Shown: positions 8,563 through 17,800 of the stretch, in pieces
Layout of the letters: each line of letters opens with the position of its first letter
Position numbering within the stretch: position 1 is the first letter of the stretch
Assembly (NCBI GenBank): GCA_964563925.1
Contig: CAZLZD010000025.1
Span: 1-63,394 of the forward strand
Direction: 5' to 3'
Length of the DNA stretch: 63,394 nucleotides
Origin: JAUILA01 sp964563925
GTDB taxonomy: Bacteria > Bacteroidota > Bacteroidia > Cytophagales > Cyclobacteriaceae
Position numbers and translations under genes: made by a program
Notes under the pieces: model-generated
Database searches by the model: none
What the model was told of the DNA's origin: nothing
The model's input: only the letters and a program-made list of their open reading frames with translations

Positions 8563-10074
8563 TTAGCTGATTTCCCATCCCGGGCGGTATTCCCGGGTGA
8601 GGTATTTATTTGCCTCTTCGTCGTTTGTGATCCTGACATTCTCCGCGTCATAATCCACCCTTTTCTTATGCCGCAGCGCGATAGCTGCCAGGTTAATGGC
8701 CTCGGTGACCGTCCGGGCCCGGACAAAGCTTCCGGGAGATTGCTTGCCGTCCCGTACAAAATTGAGCCATTCCTCGCCAAAGCGTTCTTCCGGTTCCTCC
8801 ACTGATCTGGTACCTGAATAGGCGTTCATGCGGCGTTCCGGAATGATCTCGGGTGACTCCCCCCTGAAGCCGGCGAGAATCTTGCCTTTATCCCCCACGA
8901 ACATCATTCCTTCATTCGGGATTTCCCGGTTATCTTCTTCCAGTTCTTCCGGTGCGAACGGCTTCATACCCCCGTCATACCAGATCAGGTCGAAGGCCGG
9001 CAGGTTTTGCTGCTCCGGGAATTTCAGCTTGACCATGCAGCTGTAGGGAAATGCCACGTCGTTATTGACCCATTGATACACGTTGTTTACCGCCTCCCGC
9101 GTGGTTGTTCCGAAGGCTTTTGCACTCACCGGCGGCCGGTCTATGCCAAACGCTTCGAACAGGGGAAACAGGCTGTAATGTCCCATATCGGCAATGCTTC
9201 CTCCTCCGAAATCGTACCAGCCCCGGAAAACGTTATGGGTATAGTTGGGATGATACGGCATATCAGGCACCGGCCCCAGCCAGAGGTCCCAGTTAAATCC
9301 GTCCGGAACCGGGGGGGTCTCCTCCGGCCGTTTTGTCCATTGCTGCCAGACCGGGCGGTAGGACCAGTTATGGATCTCTTTGAGCTCTCCGATCACCCCG
9401 TCATCTATCCATTGCCGGATAAGGTTATATTCCGGGCGTCTGCTCCAGGCTAACAAATGCGTGACCATACCCGAGTCTTCGGCTTTTTTGATGACTTTCA
9501 GCCCTTCTTTCATCCTGTTGGCAATGGGTTTGTGCGTTACCACGTTTACTTTCCTGTCCATTGCCGCCAGCGCCACCGGGGCATGCAGATGATCCGGAGT
9601 CATGATCTTTACCACATCCACGTCATTCTCCCTGGCCAAAAGTTCCCGAAAATCCTCATAGGCAGTACATCCTTTGTATTTACCGGACGGCTTGTTTTTG
9701 GCATAGTACCGGTCGACGTATTCCTTCATCACTTCCCTGCCTCCGGGAATCCCTTTAACGCCTTCCCACCACGAATTGTCTCCAAGTACCCTGCGTATGT
9801 TGTCACGGATACCGTAGGGCGACCAGTCAATGTAGTTGGTGGAGTACCGGTTAGGGTCACAGACTGCCACCAGCCGGACCGATTCATTGGTTAGCAGGTC
9901 CCCCAGTTCCCGCAGGCCCTGGGTGCCACAGCCGATGTTGGCCACAGCAATCTGGTCGGAAGGCGGTACATGGCCGGTTCCGGCAATCACGGAGCTCGGT
10001 ACGATGGAGAATGTGGCTGCGGTGGCAGCGGCCGTACCGATAAACTTACGGCGGTTTATCTTGTCGGTTTTCAT
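8563..10074 (-). CDS. Tat-exported Gfo/Idh/MocA family oxidoreductase
   Basis: 503 residues. KINRRKFIGTAAATAATFSIV is a twin-arginine signal. A Rossmann NAD(P) site follows (VANIGCGTQG), then the family's HKPIANRMKE motif (the EKP/HKP lysine), PDHLHAP and a C-terminal α/β domain (YDFGGGSIADMGHY). It belongs to the long Gfo/Idh/MocA subgroup common in Bacteroidota and Planctomycetota, which act on sugars and keto-glycosides with tightly bound cofactor. It is the first gene of a two-gene operon with the isomerase at 7702-8559. The substrate cannot be read from the sequence. Confidence 0.87.
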   Translation of the reverse strand: MKTDKINRRKFIGTAAATAATFSIVPSSVIAGTGHVPPSDQIAVANIGCGTQGLRELGDLLTNESVRLVAVCDPNRYSTNYIDWSPYGIRDNIRRVLGDNSWWEGVKGIPGGREVMKEYVDRYYAKNKPSGKYKGCTAYEDFRELLARENDVDVVKIMTPDHLHAPVALAAMDRKVNVVTHKPIANRMKEGLKVIKKAEDSGMVTHLLAWSRRPEYNLIRQWIDDGVIGELKEIHNWSYRPVWQQWTKRPEETPPVPDGFNWDLWLGPVPDMPYHPNYTHNVFRGWYDFGGGSIADMGHYSLFPLFEAFGIDRPPVSAKAFGTTTREAVNNVYQWVNNDVAFPYSCMVKLKFPEQQNLPAFDLIWYDGGMKPFAPEELEEDNREIPNEGMMFVGDKGKILAGFRGESPEIIPERRMNAYSGTRSVEEPEERFGEEWLNFVRDGKQSPGSFVRARTVTEAINLAAIALRHKKRVDYDAENVRITNDEEANKYLTREYRPGWEIS

Positions 10075-10185
10075 GAAGGCTACGGGTTGGTTCTAAGCTT
10101 AATTTAATTAAAAATCCCGGAACAGCCTTACCGGTTTTAATTCACCGGAGAATGAAAGTGATTAAAGGTTAGGAAAGGATTGACG

Positions 10186-10974
10186 TTACGCCGGGCGATC
10201 GGCAGGATCCTGCTGAAATACCTTTTCCAGCATCTCATACAATTCAGGTTCGCGCTTCTTGAGCATGTCGGGCTGCGTAAAAAAATACTCGCTCGCCACG
10301 GAAAAGAATTCGGCCTCATTGGTGGCTCCGTAAGGGTTGATGTTCGATTGCTTGTTCCGGATCTCTTCCATCTCCTGCCGGATCATCTTCATCCAGGGAA
10401 TCGAATATTGCCGCTCAAGCAACACCTCAGGTAATCCGTCCGTTGCGCCGTCCAGCTTGTCTATCAGGTGGACAAACTCATGGATGCCGACATTGCTTTT
10501 CGTATGTTCATTCTCGAAACCCTGCTTCAGCGATTGCCGGGAAAGGATCATGGTGCGGTGCATCGGCCCCCAGCCGACCATCCCGGCCACATTTCGGCCC
10601 TCACCGGTGGTGTTAAATTCCCTGGAGAAACTGTTCGGGTACAGCAAGACCTCATTCAGGTTCCTGTATTCCCAGTCCGGAAATGCAAAAATAGGGATTA
10701 CGGCACTGGAAGCCACCAGTACCTTATCCTCTTCGGTTACTTTGGTGTCCACCCCGCGGACTTCCACCCCGGAAAGGAACCGCTCAACCTTTTCTTCAAA
10801 AACTTTTTTCTGCCCGGCCTTGAGGTCCTGGTAAAACGCCACCTTCTCCTCAAGGATTTTTCTCATGGAGGCGGAAAGGGAAACCGCGGATTGCCGGCGT
10901 GACCATTTTGGCCGGAGCCAAAGCACCCAGGCGGCGAAAGCAAGAAGTCCCAGCAACAATAGAAATCCCTCCAT
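10186..10974 (-). CDS. MtfA-like zinc peptidase (family M90)
   Basis: 262 residues with one N-terminal membrane helix (FLLLLGLLAFAAWVLWL). The active site is HEFVH at residues 165-169, followed by LIDKLDG, and NEAEFF (about 220-225) gives the downstream Glu ligand. This is the MtfA/M90 pattern. E. coli MtfA is a cytosolic peptidase that binds the Mlc repressor; this homologue is membrane-anchored, as in many other bacteria. It is divergent from the GNAT gene at 11050. Family is confident; its target is unknown. Confidence 0.87.
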   Translation of the reverse strand: MEGFLLLLGLLAFAAWVLWLRPKWSRRQSAVSLSASMRKILEEKVAFYQDLKAGQKKVFEEKVERFLSGVEVRGVDTKVTEEDKVLVASSAVIPIFAFPDWEYRNLNEVLLYPNSFSREFNTTGEGRNVAGMVGWGPMHRTMILSRQSLKQGFENEHTKSNVGIHEFVHLIDKLDGATDGLPEVLLERQYSIPWMKMIRQEMEEIRNKQSNINPYGATNEAEFFSVASEYFFTQPDMLKKREPELYEMLEKVFQQDPADRPA

Positions 10975-11028
10975 GGGTTAAAGATGTGAATATTTACGCA
11001 AGTCAGGGAAAGCAATTCATTTTTAAAG

Positions 11029-11036
11029 TAAATTTG
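11029..11036 (+). promoter_or_regulatory. Bacteroidota -7 promoter box
   Basis: TAAATTTG matches the TAnnTTTG box exactly and lies 13 bases before the ATG of the acetyltransferase gene, implying a very short leader. No convincing -33 TTTG is present at the expected distance. Confidence 0.5.
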
Positions 11037-11049
11037 TTTTCTGTCAATC

Positions 11050-11571
11050 ATGAAAGGTTCCATTACCACTACGCGCCTTATCGTGGAAGAAGCATCCAGG
11101 GAAGATGCGCCGTTTTTTTTCCGGCTCCTCCGGAGTCCCACCTGGCTCCGGTTTATCGGGGACCGTGGCATACACTCGCTTGGGGATGCTAAAAACTATA
11201 TCCAGTACTCCCTGATTACTTCATATCGGGAAAAGGGATTCGGTCTGTATAAGGTATCCCTGCTTGACAGCACCCCAATTGGCGTATGTGGCTTCCTTCA
11301 GCGGGATTATCTCGACAGCGCCGACCTGGGCTATGCCCTCTTACCGGAGTTTGAAGGACACGGCTACATGGTGGAGGCGGCCAGAAGTATAATTGAGTAT
11401 GGTTACCATGAACTCCGGCTGAAAGAAATCCTGGCTTTCACGGATCCTGATAATTACCGTTCCCACCAGGTGCTGGGTAAACTTGGGTTTGTGGAAAAGG
11501 AGGTTTTCTTCCCGCCTGATTTTTCAGAACCCTGCATTCTTTTCAAACACATTCGAGATACCGGAAGCTGA
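11050..11571 (+). CDS. GNAT family N-acetyltransferase (RimJ/RimL type)
   Basis: 173 residues, the usual length for the family. TTRLIVEEAS opens the fold, ADLGYALLPEFEGHGYMVEA is the acetyl-CoA loop (Q/RxxGxG/A variant, with GHGYM), and FTDPDNYRSHQVLGKLGF is the C-terminal signature of RimJ/RimL-type enzymes. It would acetylate a small molecule or a protein N-terminus using acetyl-CoA in the cytosol. It is a single-gene unit facing the ceramidase gene tail-to-tail. The acceptor is unknown. Confidence 0.87.
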   Translation: MKGSITTTRLIVEEASREDAPFFFRLLRSPTWLRFIGDRGIHSLGDAKNYIQYSLITSYREKGFGLYKVSLLDSTPIGVCGFLQRDYLDSADLGYALLPEFEGHGYMVEAARSIIEYGYHELRLKEILAFTDPDNYRSHQVLGKLGFVEKEVFFPPDFSEPCILFKHIRDTGS

Positions 11572-11589
11572 GATCCGGAACTGGCATGG

Positions 11590-12840
11590 TTAATCGCCTG
11601 CTGGAATTAATCGTTCGACAGACTCCATAAGTAGGGGACCTGTTTCTGGTCCGACCGACATACTCGTAAGGTACGGGGCATGGGGAATGGTATCATGTTC
11701 GAAAAAGGTGGGTTTGAGAATATATCCCAGCGCATCCTGCCCCAGCCCCAGGACAAATTTTGGCCCGCTGCTCATCAGTTTCTTACTTGCAAGTCCGTAA
11801 AAAGGAGCCGTTTCACCCGGATGAGTAATAAATTGAGCGGGGCCAATCCGAAACCATGTAATTTCCGTTTCAACTGAATCACGGATTTTTCTGGGGATGG
11901 TGCCCATTGCTGAAAGCTGCTTCCATCCTTCATTGGCTACCGGAAGTACGAGGGAGGTATTCCGGATATCCACTGTGGGTTCGATCGGCTCATTGCCGTT
12001 CTGATTTGCCTGCAGGACGACTTTGGCAAGGCCTTTTCCTTTTTCCATGGCCATCCTGATGTCGCCACGCTCCGTAACAGGCTGAACCCAGCCGCCGATG
12101 GCACCCTGTAAATAGAGATTTACACCTCCCCAGGCGGAGTCCAGTGCCTGGTAAAACCCGGCGACGTAATCTGCCGAAACCTCGGAAGACATGGCATCCA
12201 TGAAGGTCGGGTGACATGCAAAATTGGTAATGCTGGCCACAGATTTTCCATCGGCATCAACCACCCTGAGTACACTGACCGCCCGGTCAATTTCTTCGTT
12301 GCTAATATTTTCCACCCATCCTTCCCCGTAGGATGATTCTCCTGTCTGAAGCGTGACCGGTACCCTGGATTGATTAGCAAGTACGACCTGTTCGGCCGCC
12401 GTGGAAATCAAAAACTCCATGTAGGCACTGTCGACCCCTGTATGCGTAAGATCAGGTCCCCATATACCCACCACATCCGGGCCGCTGTGCGTGTGTGTGG
12501 AGGAGACAATAATATTTTCTGCGGGAAAATCGGATAGTTTCCTGACTTTATCTCTGATTCGTTGCACATCAGAATTCATTAGTCCGATGCAATCTATCGT
12601 CACTATCGCTACCTCGGTGGCCCCGTCACTGAGCACCACCGCTTTGGCAAACAGGTCATCATGTACGCCCGTAAACGTACGGTTTGGAGCATCCCCGGCA
12701 ATGAAGGATCCGGCAGGCGGACTTACAATACCCGTGGAAGAACCAGCATAAAACACGTGTTTTTGATCTTCCCGTGCCTGGCCACAGGAGCCAAGAAAGG
12801 CAAACAGGATAGTCGAAACCACCAGAACTCTTTCTCTCAT
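11590..12840 (-). CDS. neutral ceramidase-like lipoprotein
   Basis: 416 residues with signal MRERVLVVSTILFAFLGSC, likely lipidated at the Cys near residue 19. The body matches the N-terminal catalytic domain of neutral/alkaline ceramidases: GIVSPPAG, DLFAKAVVL, IVTIDCIGL, SSTHTHSGPDVVG (zinc-binding His pair) and NFACHPTFM. Full ceramidases are about 650 residues with a C-terminal immunoglobulin-like domain, which is absent here. Such short forms are common in Bacteroidota and their substrates are untested; an amidase role on ceramide or another lipid is inferred. Confidence 0.82.
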   Translation of the reverse strand: MRERVLVVSTILFAFLGSCGQAREDQKHVFYAGSSTGIVSPPAGSFIAGDAPNRTFTGVHDDLFAKAVVLSDGATEVAIVTIDCIGLMNSDVQRIRDKVRKLSDFPAENIIVSSTHTHSGPDVVGIWGPDLTHTGVDSAYMEFLISTAAEQVVLANQSRVPVTLQTGESSYGEGWVENISNEEIDRAVSVLRVVDADGKSVASITNFACHPTFMDAMSSEVSADYVAGFYQALDSAWGGVNLYLQGAIGGWVQPVTERGDIRMAMEKGKGLAKVVLQANQNGNEPIEPTVDIRNTSLVLPVANEGWKQLSAMGTIPRKIRDSVETEITWFRIGPAQFITHPGETAPFYGLASKKLMSSGPKFVLGLGQDALGYILKPTFFEHDTIPHAPYLTSMSVGPETGPLLMESVERLIPAGD

Positions 12841-12954
12841 TGGTCAGGTCAGATGATATTCAATTTTCACAAATAATAAAAAGAAAGGCCGGATATCCAA
12901 GGATAACCGGAGCCGGCATAGGCGCATTCTTGTGATTCAGTATATTTACAGCGT

Positions 12955-14277
12955 ATGCAACATCGTTTTTCCACGCTGGTCCTCCTGCTGGCCTTCTGTC
13001 TGATTGCCTGTGACCGGTCACAGGAACCGGAAATCAATCCTGCTGCAGACCCGGATTACAATGAGCGATCCGTATTTTATGTGTCCCAGCAGCCTGCTTC
13101 TTCCGTGGAGAAAATGCGGCTTGGCAAGAACCTCGGGGCGGCTGATTTTGTGCCCCTGGGGCTGATGGTGGGTCCTTATGAACAGATCACGGTGACGGTT
13201 GAAATCCCTGACGGCACCTCAGCGCCCGGTTTGCTGATGGGGACCTATTCCCGCAACGACTGGAACTATACTCCTGCGGAATTCGGGCTATCCACCGCAG
13301 GACCGAGAACATTGACAAACCCGACGGCTGAAAGCCAGCTTTTATACGTGCGCTATAATGGGTACGACGAAGAAAAAGAAGCGGTCATCACGGTCGAAGG
13401 AGGACGTAAGGTCCCGTTTTTTGTGCTTGGTGAATCTGACAATGCCGCCTTCGTGTCACAGCTTCGCGACTTTGACAAGTATGTCGACGTGCAGCTGATG
13501 AGCCGGCGCGGGATGGTTGTTCTTGGCAGGTCGATTGCGCTCAAGTACATCCATCAGGACTGGGAACAATTAATGGAGACCCTGGATGGCATCATTGAAA
13601 CGGAAGAATTCATTTCCGGCCTGGATGGCTCATCATCGATTCATTCTCCGACTAAAAACAGGTACCTGCTCACCCAGACCCGTGATACAAGATACTGGAT
13701 GGCCGCAACCAATTACCGTACCTTTTACAATGCGGTGGATGCCATCGATTTTGTGGCTGACAGGCAAAAATTGTTTAGTGACGGATGGGGGCCGTGGCAT
13801 GAGATTGGTCACCAGCATCAGTTATCCGCCATTACCTGGAATGAAACCGTGGAGGTGACGGTAAATATCTATTCCCTGGCGGTGGAGCGTGCATTCGGAC
13901 ATACTTCGAGGTTAAAGCGGGAGAATCGCTGGCCCGCTATTATGAATTACCTGGCACTTCCCGAAGCGGAGAAGGACTACAATGATCCCTCCCTCGGGCC
14001 ATTCCTGCGGTTGGGCCTGTATCAGCAGCTCTGGCTGGCATATGGTGATGAATTCTTTATTCAGCTTCACCAGGCGATCCGGGAGGAGCAACCCGACATC
14101 CAGCTTAAGGAGGAAAAAATGGGATATCTTATGAGAAAAGCGAGCGTGGTTTCCGGTCATGATCTCAGTAATTTTTTCAGGCGCTGGGGATTCCGGGTCG
14201 GGGAATCGTACTATGCCGAACTGGCGGCTCTCGGGTTACCACAACCTGACGAGGACCCGGCCGGATTAAGTGATTAG
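12955..14277 (+). CDS. M60-like (enhancin/mucinase type) metallopeptidase lipoprotein
   Basis: 440 residues. The signal ends in LIAC with the lipidated Cys at 19. The gluzincin site HEIGHQHQ starts at H282, and the downstream NETVEV segment supplies the Glu ligand at about 297-300. The N-terminal half has the β-rich region typical of M60-like proteins (LMVGPYEQITVTVEIP). The C-terminal domain is helical (LGLYQQLWLAYGDEFF). Known M60 members cleave mucin-type glycoproteins. Its target in this organism is unknown. It ends shortly before a membrane protein gene on the same strand. Confidence 0.87.
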   Translation: MQHRFSTLVLLLAFCLIACDRSQEPEINPAADPDYNERSVFYVSQQPASSVEKMRLGKNLGAADFVPLGLMVGPYEQITVTVEIPDGTSAPGLLMGTYSRNDWNYTPAEFGLSTAGPRTLTNPTAESQLLYVRYNGYDEEKEAVITVEGGRKVPFFVLGESDNAAFVSQLRDFDKYVDVQLMSRRGMVVLGRSIALKYIHQDWEQLMETLDGIIETEEFISGLDGSSSIHSPTKNRYLLTQTRDTRYWMAATNYRTFYNAVDAIDFVADRQKLFSDGWGPWHEIGHQHQLSAITWNETVEVTVNIYSLAVERAFGHTSRLKRENRWPAIMNYLALPEAEKDYNDPSLGPFLRLGLYQQLWLAYGDEFFIQLHQAIREEQPDIQLKEEKMGYLMRKASVVSGHDLSNFFRRWGFRVGESYYAELAALGLPQPDEDPAGLSD

Positions 14278-14353
14278 TTTTAAAAAAATATTTCCAAAAA
14301 ATGTGCGACTATTTGTTGAAAATGTACGTTTACATCTTCATACAGATAATTTA

Positions 14354-14827
14354 ATGAATCTCTCAGTAGTTTTAATGGGACTGTTTTTCACAGGTGTGAT
14401 TTTCGGTCCCTTTGTGTACCTGGTCGCCAGGAACAAACGTCAGTCAAATGCCCTGAAGGCAATGCTTTTAAAAGGTGCCGCGGATAACCACATGCAGGTG
14501 AATTGTTCTGTCCAGCTTGCGGATCGAATACTTGGCCTTGATTCCGAAGCAGCCAAACTGCTTTTTTTCAGGATACAGGATGAGTCGGTGCAGGAAATGA
14601 TGGTCGATCTTCGGGATGCCCTGGATTGTACGCTTAACCTTTCTCCATTCTTAATACGCCTTGATATCCGCATGGTCGGAATGGGCCAGGAGGTGTCCGT
14701 GTCATTTATGGACGAGTCGGATGACCCTTTTGAACGCGGGAACCGCCTTCCGGTCGCCCTGGAATGGGAGAGAAGGATATCCGCAGTAATCGATTCCAAT
14801 TTCATCCGGCCTCTTCACGCGGCCTGA
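14354..14827 (+). CDS. membrane-anchored hypothetical protein
   Basis: 157 residues from the ATG at 14354. One membrane helix starts near the N-terminus (LSVVLMGLFFTGVIFGPFVYLVA), and a soluble domain of about 120 residues faces the cytosol by the positive-inside rule (RNKRQSN follows the helix). An in-frame start at 14270 would overlap the M60 gene and add an unusual basic stretch, so I prefer 14354. No family is recognised. It abuts the antiporter gene tail-to-tail. Confidence 0.6.
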   Translation: MNLSVVLMGLFFTGVIFGPFVYLVARNKRQSNALKAMLLKGAADNHMQVNCSVQLADRILGLDSEAAKLLFFRIQDESVQEMMVDLRDALDCTLNLSPFLIRLDIRMVGMGQEVSVSFMDESDDPFERGNRLPVALEWERRISAVIDSNFIRPLHAA

Positions 14828-15769
14828 TCAGGAGAGTAACCAGGTCAGATAAATAATGTAGGTTGCCAAAAGCAGGATCGCTTCCCAGCGATCCAGTTTT
14901 TTTCTTTGCCCGGTATACATGGCCAGCAGGAGGAAGACGGTACCTCCGGCAACGAGGTAAATTTCAGTATTGAACACCGGGTCATACGGGATTGGCCGGA
15001 TCAGCGCGCTGATCCCAAGAATGAAAAAGATATTGAATATGTTGGAGCCAATGATATTGCCGACCGCAATGTCGTTGTTTTTTTTGACGGCAGCCATGAC
15101 AGAGGTGGCCAGTTCAGGCAGGGAAGTGCCCGCGGCCACCACGGTCAGCCCGATCATTTTCTCGCTCATTCCAAGCTGTCCGGCAATGATTACCGCCTGT
15201 TCGACCATCAGTCTCCCACCCGCAATGAGCCCCGTCAGTCCCAGGACAGTCCACATGACAATCTTCAGATTCGACTGTTCCTTCCGCGGTTGTTCCATTG
15301 ATTCCGGGTCAGTACGAAGCTGCCGGTATACATAGGTGAGAAAGGCGAGAAAGAGGAACAGGAGGATGCCGCCCTCGATTCGGGACAGCACCGGGTTGGT
15401 GCCCTGCCATGCAATCATCAGGTACAAAATCAGTATGCCGGCCAGTGATACCGGTATCTCTTTCCAGGCGGTGCTGGATTGAACAACCATCGGGGTGATG
15501 ACTCCGGCCAGTCCGAGGATAATGAAAAGGTTGAAATTATTGCTCCCGAGTACATTGCCAAACACAAGGTCCTGATGCCCCTGGTAGGAAGATATGGAAT
15601 TCACCACCAGTTCCGGTGCCGAGGTCCCAAACGCCACTACGGTCAGGCCGATGGCAAGGTCTGATACATTAAATTTTCTGGCCAGGGACGATGCACCCCG
15701 GATGAGCCATTCGGCACCAAAAATAAGCAGGCCCAGTCCGCCTGCCAGCAAGACAATGTGTAAAATCAT
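14828..15769 (-). CDS. CaxA/YrbG-type calcium/sodium antiporter
   Basis: 313 residues, about ten membrane helices, in two homologous halves of the Na+/Ca2+ exchanger superfamily. The α-repeat motifs are both present: FGTSAPELVVN with GNVLGSNNFN in the first half, and AAGTSLPELATS with GNIIGSNIFN in the second. It would exchange Ca2+ (possibly with K+) for Na+ or H+ across the inner membrane. It is divergent from the ebo operon with 255 bases between them. The family is clear; ion preference is not. Confidence 0.92.
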   Translation of the reverse strand: MILHIVLLAGGLGLLIFGAEWLIRGASSLARKFNVSDLAIGLTVVAFGTSAPELVVNSISSYQGHQDLVFGNVLGSNNFNLFIILGLAGVITPMVVQSSTAWKEIPVSLAGILILYLMIAWQGTNPVLSRIEGGILLFLFLAFLTYVYRQLRTDPESMEQPRKEQSNLKIVMWTVLGLTGLIAGGRLMVEQAVIIAGQLGMSEKMIGLTVVAAGTSLPELATSVMAAVKKNNDIAVGNIIGSNIFNIFFILGISALIRPIPYDPVFNTEIYLVAGGTVFLLLAMYTGQRKKLDRWEAILLLATYIIYLTWLLS

Positions 15770-15943
15770 ACGATCGGATGTCGGCCGGGAATATAGTGAG
15801 GTTTGATGTATTCTTCAAACACCCATCGGGCACCGCATTGAGTAACCGCCAGTCTCAGCTTTCCTTTCACTCCGCAAAATACCCTTGTCCCGCACCATTC
15901 TCCCCGACATTCCTCCGCCTGTACAGTATGCCCTGATTTATTG

Positions 15944-15972
15944 TTGCATGTGCGCAGAAATAAGTAGTTTTA
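15944..15972 (+). promoter_or_regulatory. possible ebo operon promoter
   Basis: TTG at 15944-15946 is followed after 18 bases by TAGTTTTA (15965-15972), a 7/8 match to TAnnTTTG, about 50 bases before the eboA start. It is the best candidate in the 255-base divergent region; apart from it I see nothing else there. Confidence 0.35.
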
Positions 15973-16024
15973 GGAGAAGAAAATCCGGCATTAAACGGGT
16001 TTCAAAATGAATTGTGCATAAGGA

Positions 16025-16885
16025 ATGGCATTGATCGGAACACATACCGGAGAGACGTTATGGGGAGTGCTGCAGGAGTCTCTTTCGCCTGATTCGGCCG
16101 ACTGGCTGAAGCGACAGCTCGACAATATTGTTGCGCAAAAGTCCGCGAGAGACCTCTATCTTACCTACAGCCTGGCGTCTTCAAAAACGGATACTTCCCG
16201 GCCCCGTTTGGAGCCAGGGGATTCGCCAATACTTGAATACCTGAGTAAACACGAAGCCAATTTGAGGGAGATCGCACGGATGTACCTGCTGGTTTCGGTA
16301 CTTGAACAGGACCGGGATTTCTTTTCGTCGCGTATTGCCAGGCTGATCCAGGTTGCAGATAAAGGGGAGCTCGAAACATTTCTCCGTTACCTGCCGCTGT
16401 TGCCGCATGCCGGGGATTATCACCAGGCGGCGGTGGAAGCGCTGCGTACCAACATTGCAACGGTATTTGATGCCATCGCGCTGGGCAACCCGTATCCGGC
16501 GGAATTTTTTAACGACCAGCAATGGAACCAGATGTATCTCAAGGCGGCTTTCATGCAGCGTGACCTGTCACAGATCCTCTCGGTAGAAGAAAGGGCAAAC
16601 CCGGAACTGGCACGGATTATTTCTGACTATGCCCACGAACGATGGGCGGCTTCACGGGCGGTGGACCCCATGTTCTGGCGGCCGGTCACCGGTTTTATGA
16701 CCGGCGACATCCTCGATGACATGAAGCGGATGCTTGAAAGTGATAATCCGGAGGAGAATAGGGCCGCTGCACTGTGCTGTTATCATTCCGGAAACAAGGA
16801 AGCCATGAGTCTGCTGGCAAGGCACCCGGGGTTGATGGAAGAGGTGAAAAGCGAAACGATTACCTGGGATAATTTAAAAAATTGA
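16025..16885 (+). CDS. eboA: EboA family protein
   Basis: 286 residues, helical, with no signal peptide or membrane segment. It fits EboA, the first gene of the ebo cluster, chiefly by its position before five recognisable ebo genes and by EboA-like stretches (LYLTYSLAS…, MYLLVSVLEQD, MFWRPVTGFM). EboA has no known activity. ebo clusters occur in cyanobacteria, Bacteroidota, Pseudomonas (edb) and eustigmatophyte plastids. In Nostoc the cluster is needed to move the scytonemin precursor to the periplasm. Its stop shares one base with the next ATG. AGGA directly abuts the ATG, too close for a normal ribosome site. Confidence 0.88.
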   Translation: MALIGTHTGETLWGVLQESLSPDSADWLKRQLDNIVAQKSARDLYLTYSLASSKTDTSRPRLEPGDSPILEYLSKHEANLREIARMYLLVSVLEQDRDFFSSRIARLIQVADKGELETFLRYLPLLPHAGDYHQAAVEALRTNIATVFDAIALGNPYPAEFFNDQQWNQMYLKAAFMQRDLSQILSVEERANPELARIISDYAHERWAASRAVDPMFWRPVTGFMTGDILDDMKRMLESDNPEENRAAALCCYHSGNKEAMSLLARHPGLMEEVKSETITWDNLKN

Positions 16886-17799
16886 TGATGAAGGAAGATA
16901 AAATGATGTTCATTGATCCGCATGTACACATGACCTCGCGGACTACCGATGATTACGAAGCAATGGCCGCGGCGGGCATCGTGGCAATAATAGAGCCGTC
17001 CTTCTGGCTTGGACAGCCAAGAACTCAGGTGGGCTCTTTCCAGGATTACTTCAGCAGCCTGGTGGGGTGGGAGCCCTTCCGGGCCAGCCAGTTCGGGATC
17101 AAACATTATTGCACGATCGGATTGAATTCCAAGGAGGCCAACAACGAGCCGCTGGCTGAGGAGGTGATGGAACTCCTGCCCCTTTATCTTCACAAGGAGA
17201 ATGTGGTAGGCGTGGGGGAGATCGGATATGACGACCAGACCCCGGCAGAGGATAAATATTTCCGGGCGCAGCTGGAGCTGGCCAAGGAACTAAACCTGCT
17301 GGTGCAGGTTCATACGCCGCACAGGGATAAGAAAAACGGGACCATCCGAAGCATGGAAGTTTGTCTTGAACATGGGCTGGATCCGTCAATGGTCATTATT
17401 GATCACAATAACGAGGAAACGGTGCAGGAAGTGCTTGACCGTGGTTTCTGGGCCGCATTCACAATTTATCCAAAGACTAAAATGGGTAATGAACGCATGG
17501 TGGAGGTAGTCAGGAGATTCGGGAGTCACCGTATAATCGTCGACAGTTCAGCCGACTGGGGCGTAAGCGACCCCCTGGCCGTTCCAAAAACCGCCCGCCT
17601 GATGCTCTCACGCGGAATCCCTGAAAAAGACGTGCGGCTCACCTGTTATCAGAATGCGTTAGAGGCATACGGTGTAACTGGTGTGATGAAGGAGGAAGAC
17701 TGGGTGAGCCAGGAAGGGATCGATCAGCGTGAGCTTTTTAATGACAACAGTGTACTCCGGGGACAGCAGCCACGTGTGGATGCTGACAAGATCGAATAA
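16885..17799 (+). CDS. eboB: EboB, TatD-family metal hydrolase
   Basis: 304 residues from the ATG that overlaps the eboA stop (TGATG). Starts at 16888 or at 16903, the latter preceded by AAGGAAG, are also possible. All TatD-type metal ligands are in place: H13-x-H15, E112 in VGEIGYD, H143 in VHTPHR, H174 in IIDHNNE and D224 in SSADWG. It is a cytosolic amidohydrolase-fold enzyme. Substrates of EboB are unknown, and its active-site integrity argues for catalysis on the trafficked metabolite. Confidence 0.9.
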   Translation: MMKEDKMMFIDPHVHMTSRTTDDYEAMAAAGIVAIIEPSFWLGQPRTQVGSFQDYFSSLVGWEPFRASQFGIKHYCTIGLNSKEANNEPLAEEVMELLPLYLHKENVVGVGEIGYDDQTPAEDKYFRAQLELAKELNLLVQVHTPHRDKKNGTIRSMEVCLEHGLDPSMVIIDHNNEETVQEVLDRGFWAAFTIYPKTKMGNERMVEVVRRFGSHRIIVDSSADWGVSDPLAVPKTARLMLSRGIPEKDVRLTCYQNALEAYGVTGVMKEEDWVSQEGIDQRELFNDNSVLRGQQPRVDADKIE

Positions 17800-17800
17800 T

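Noticed and set aside
14270..14353. Upstream ATG at 14270 for the membrane hypothetical protein
   Set aside because: It overlaps the M60 gene end and adds a basic, AT-rich stretch; the ATG at 14354 starts just before the membrane helix.
17729..17800. Longer N-terminus for EboC
   Set aside because: The extension lies inside eboB in another frame; the ATG at 17801 gives the normal UbiA N-terminus one base after the eboB stop.
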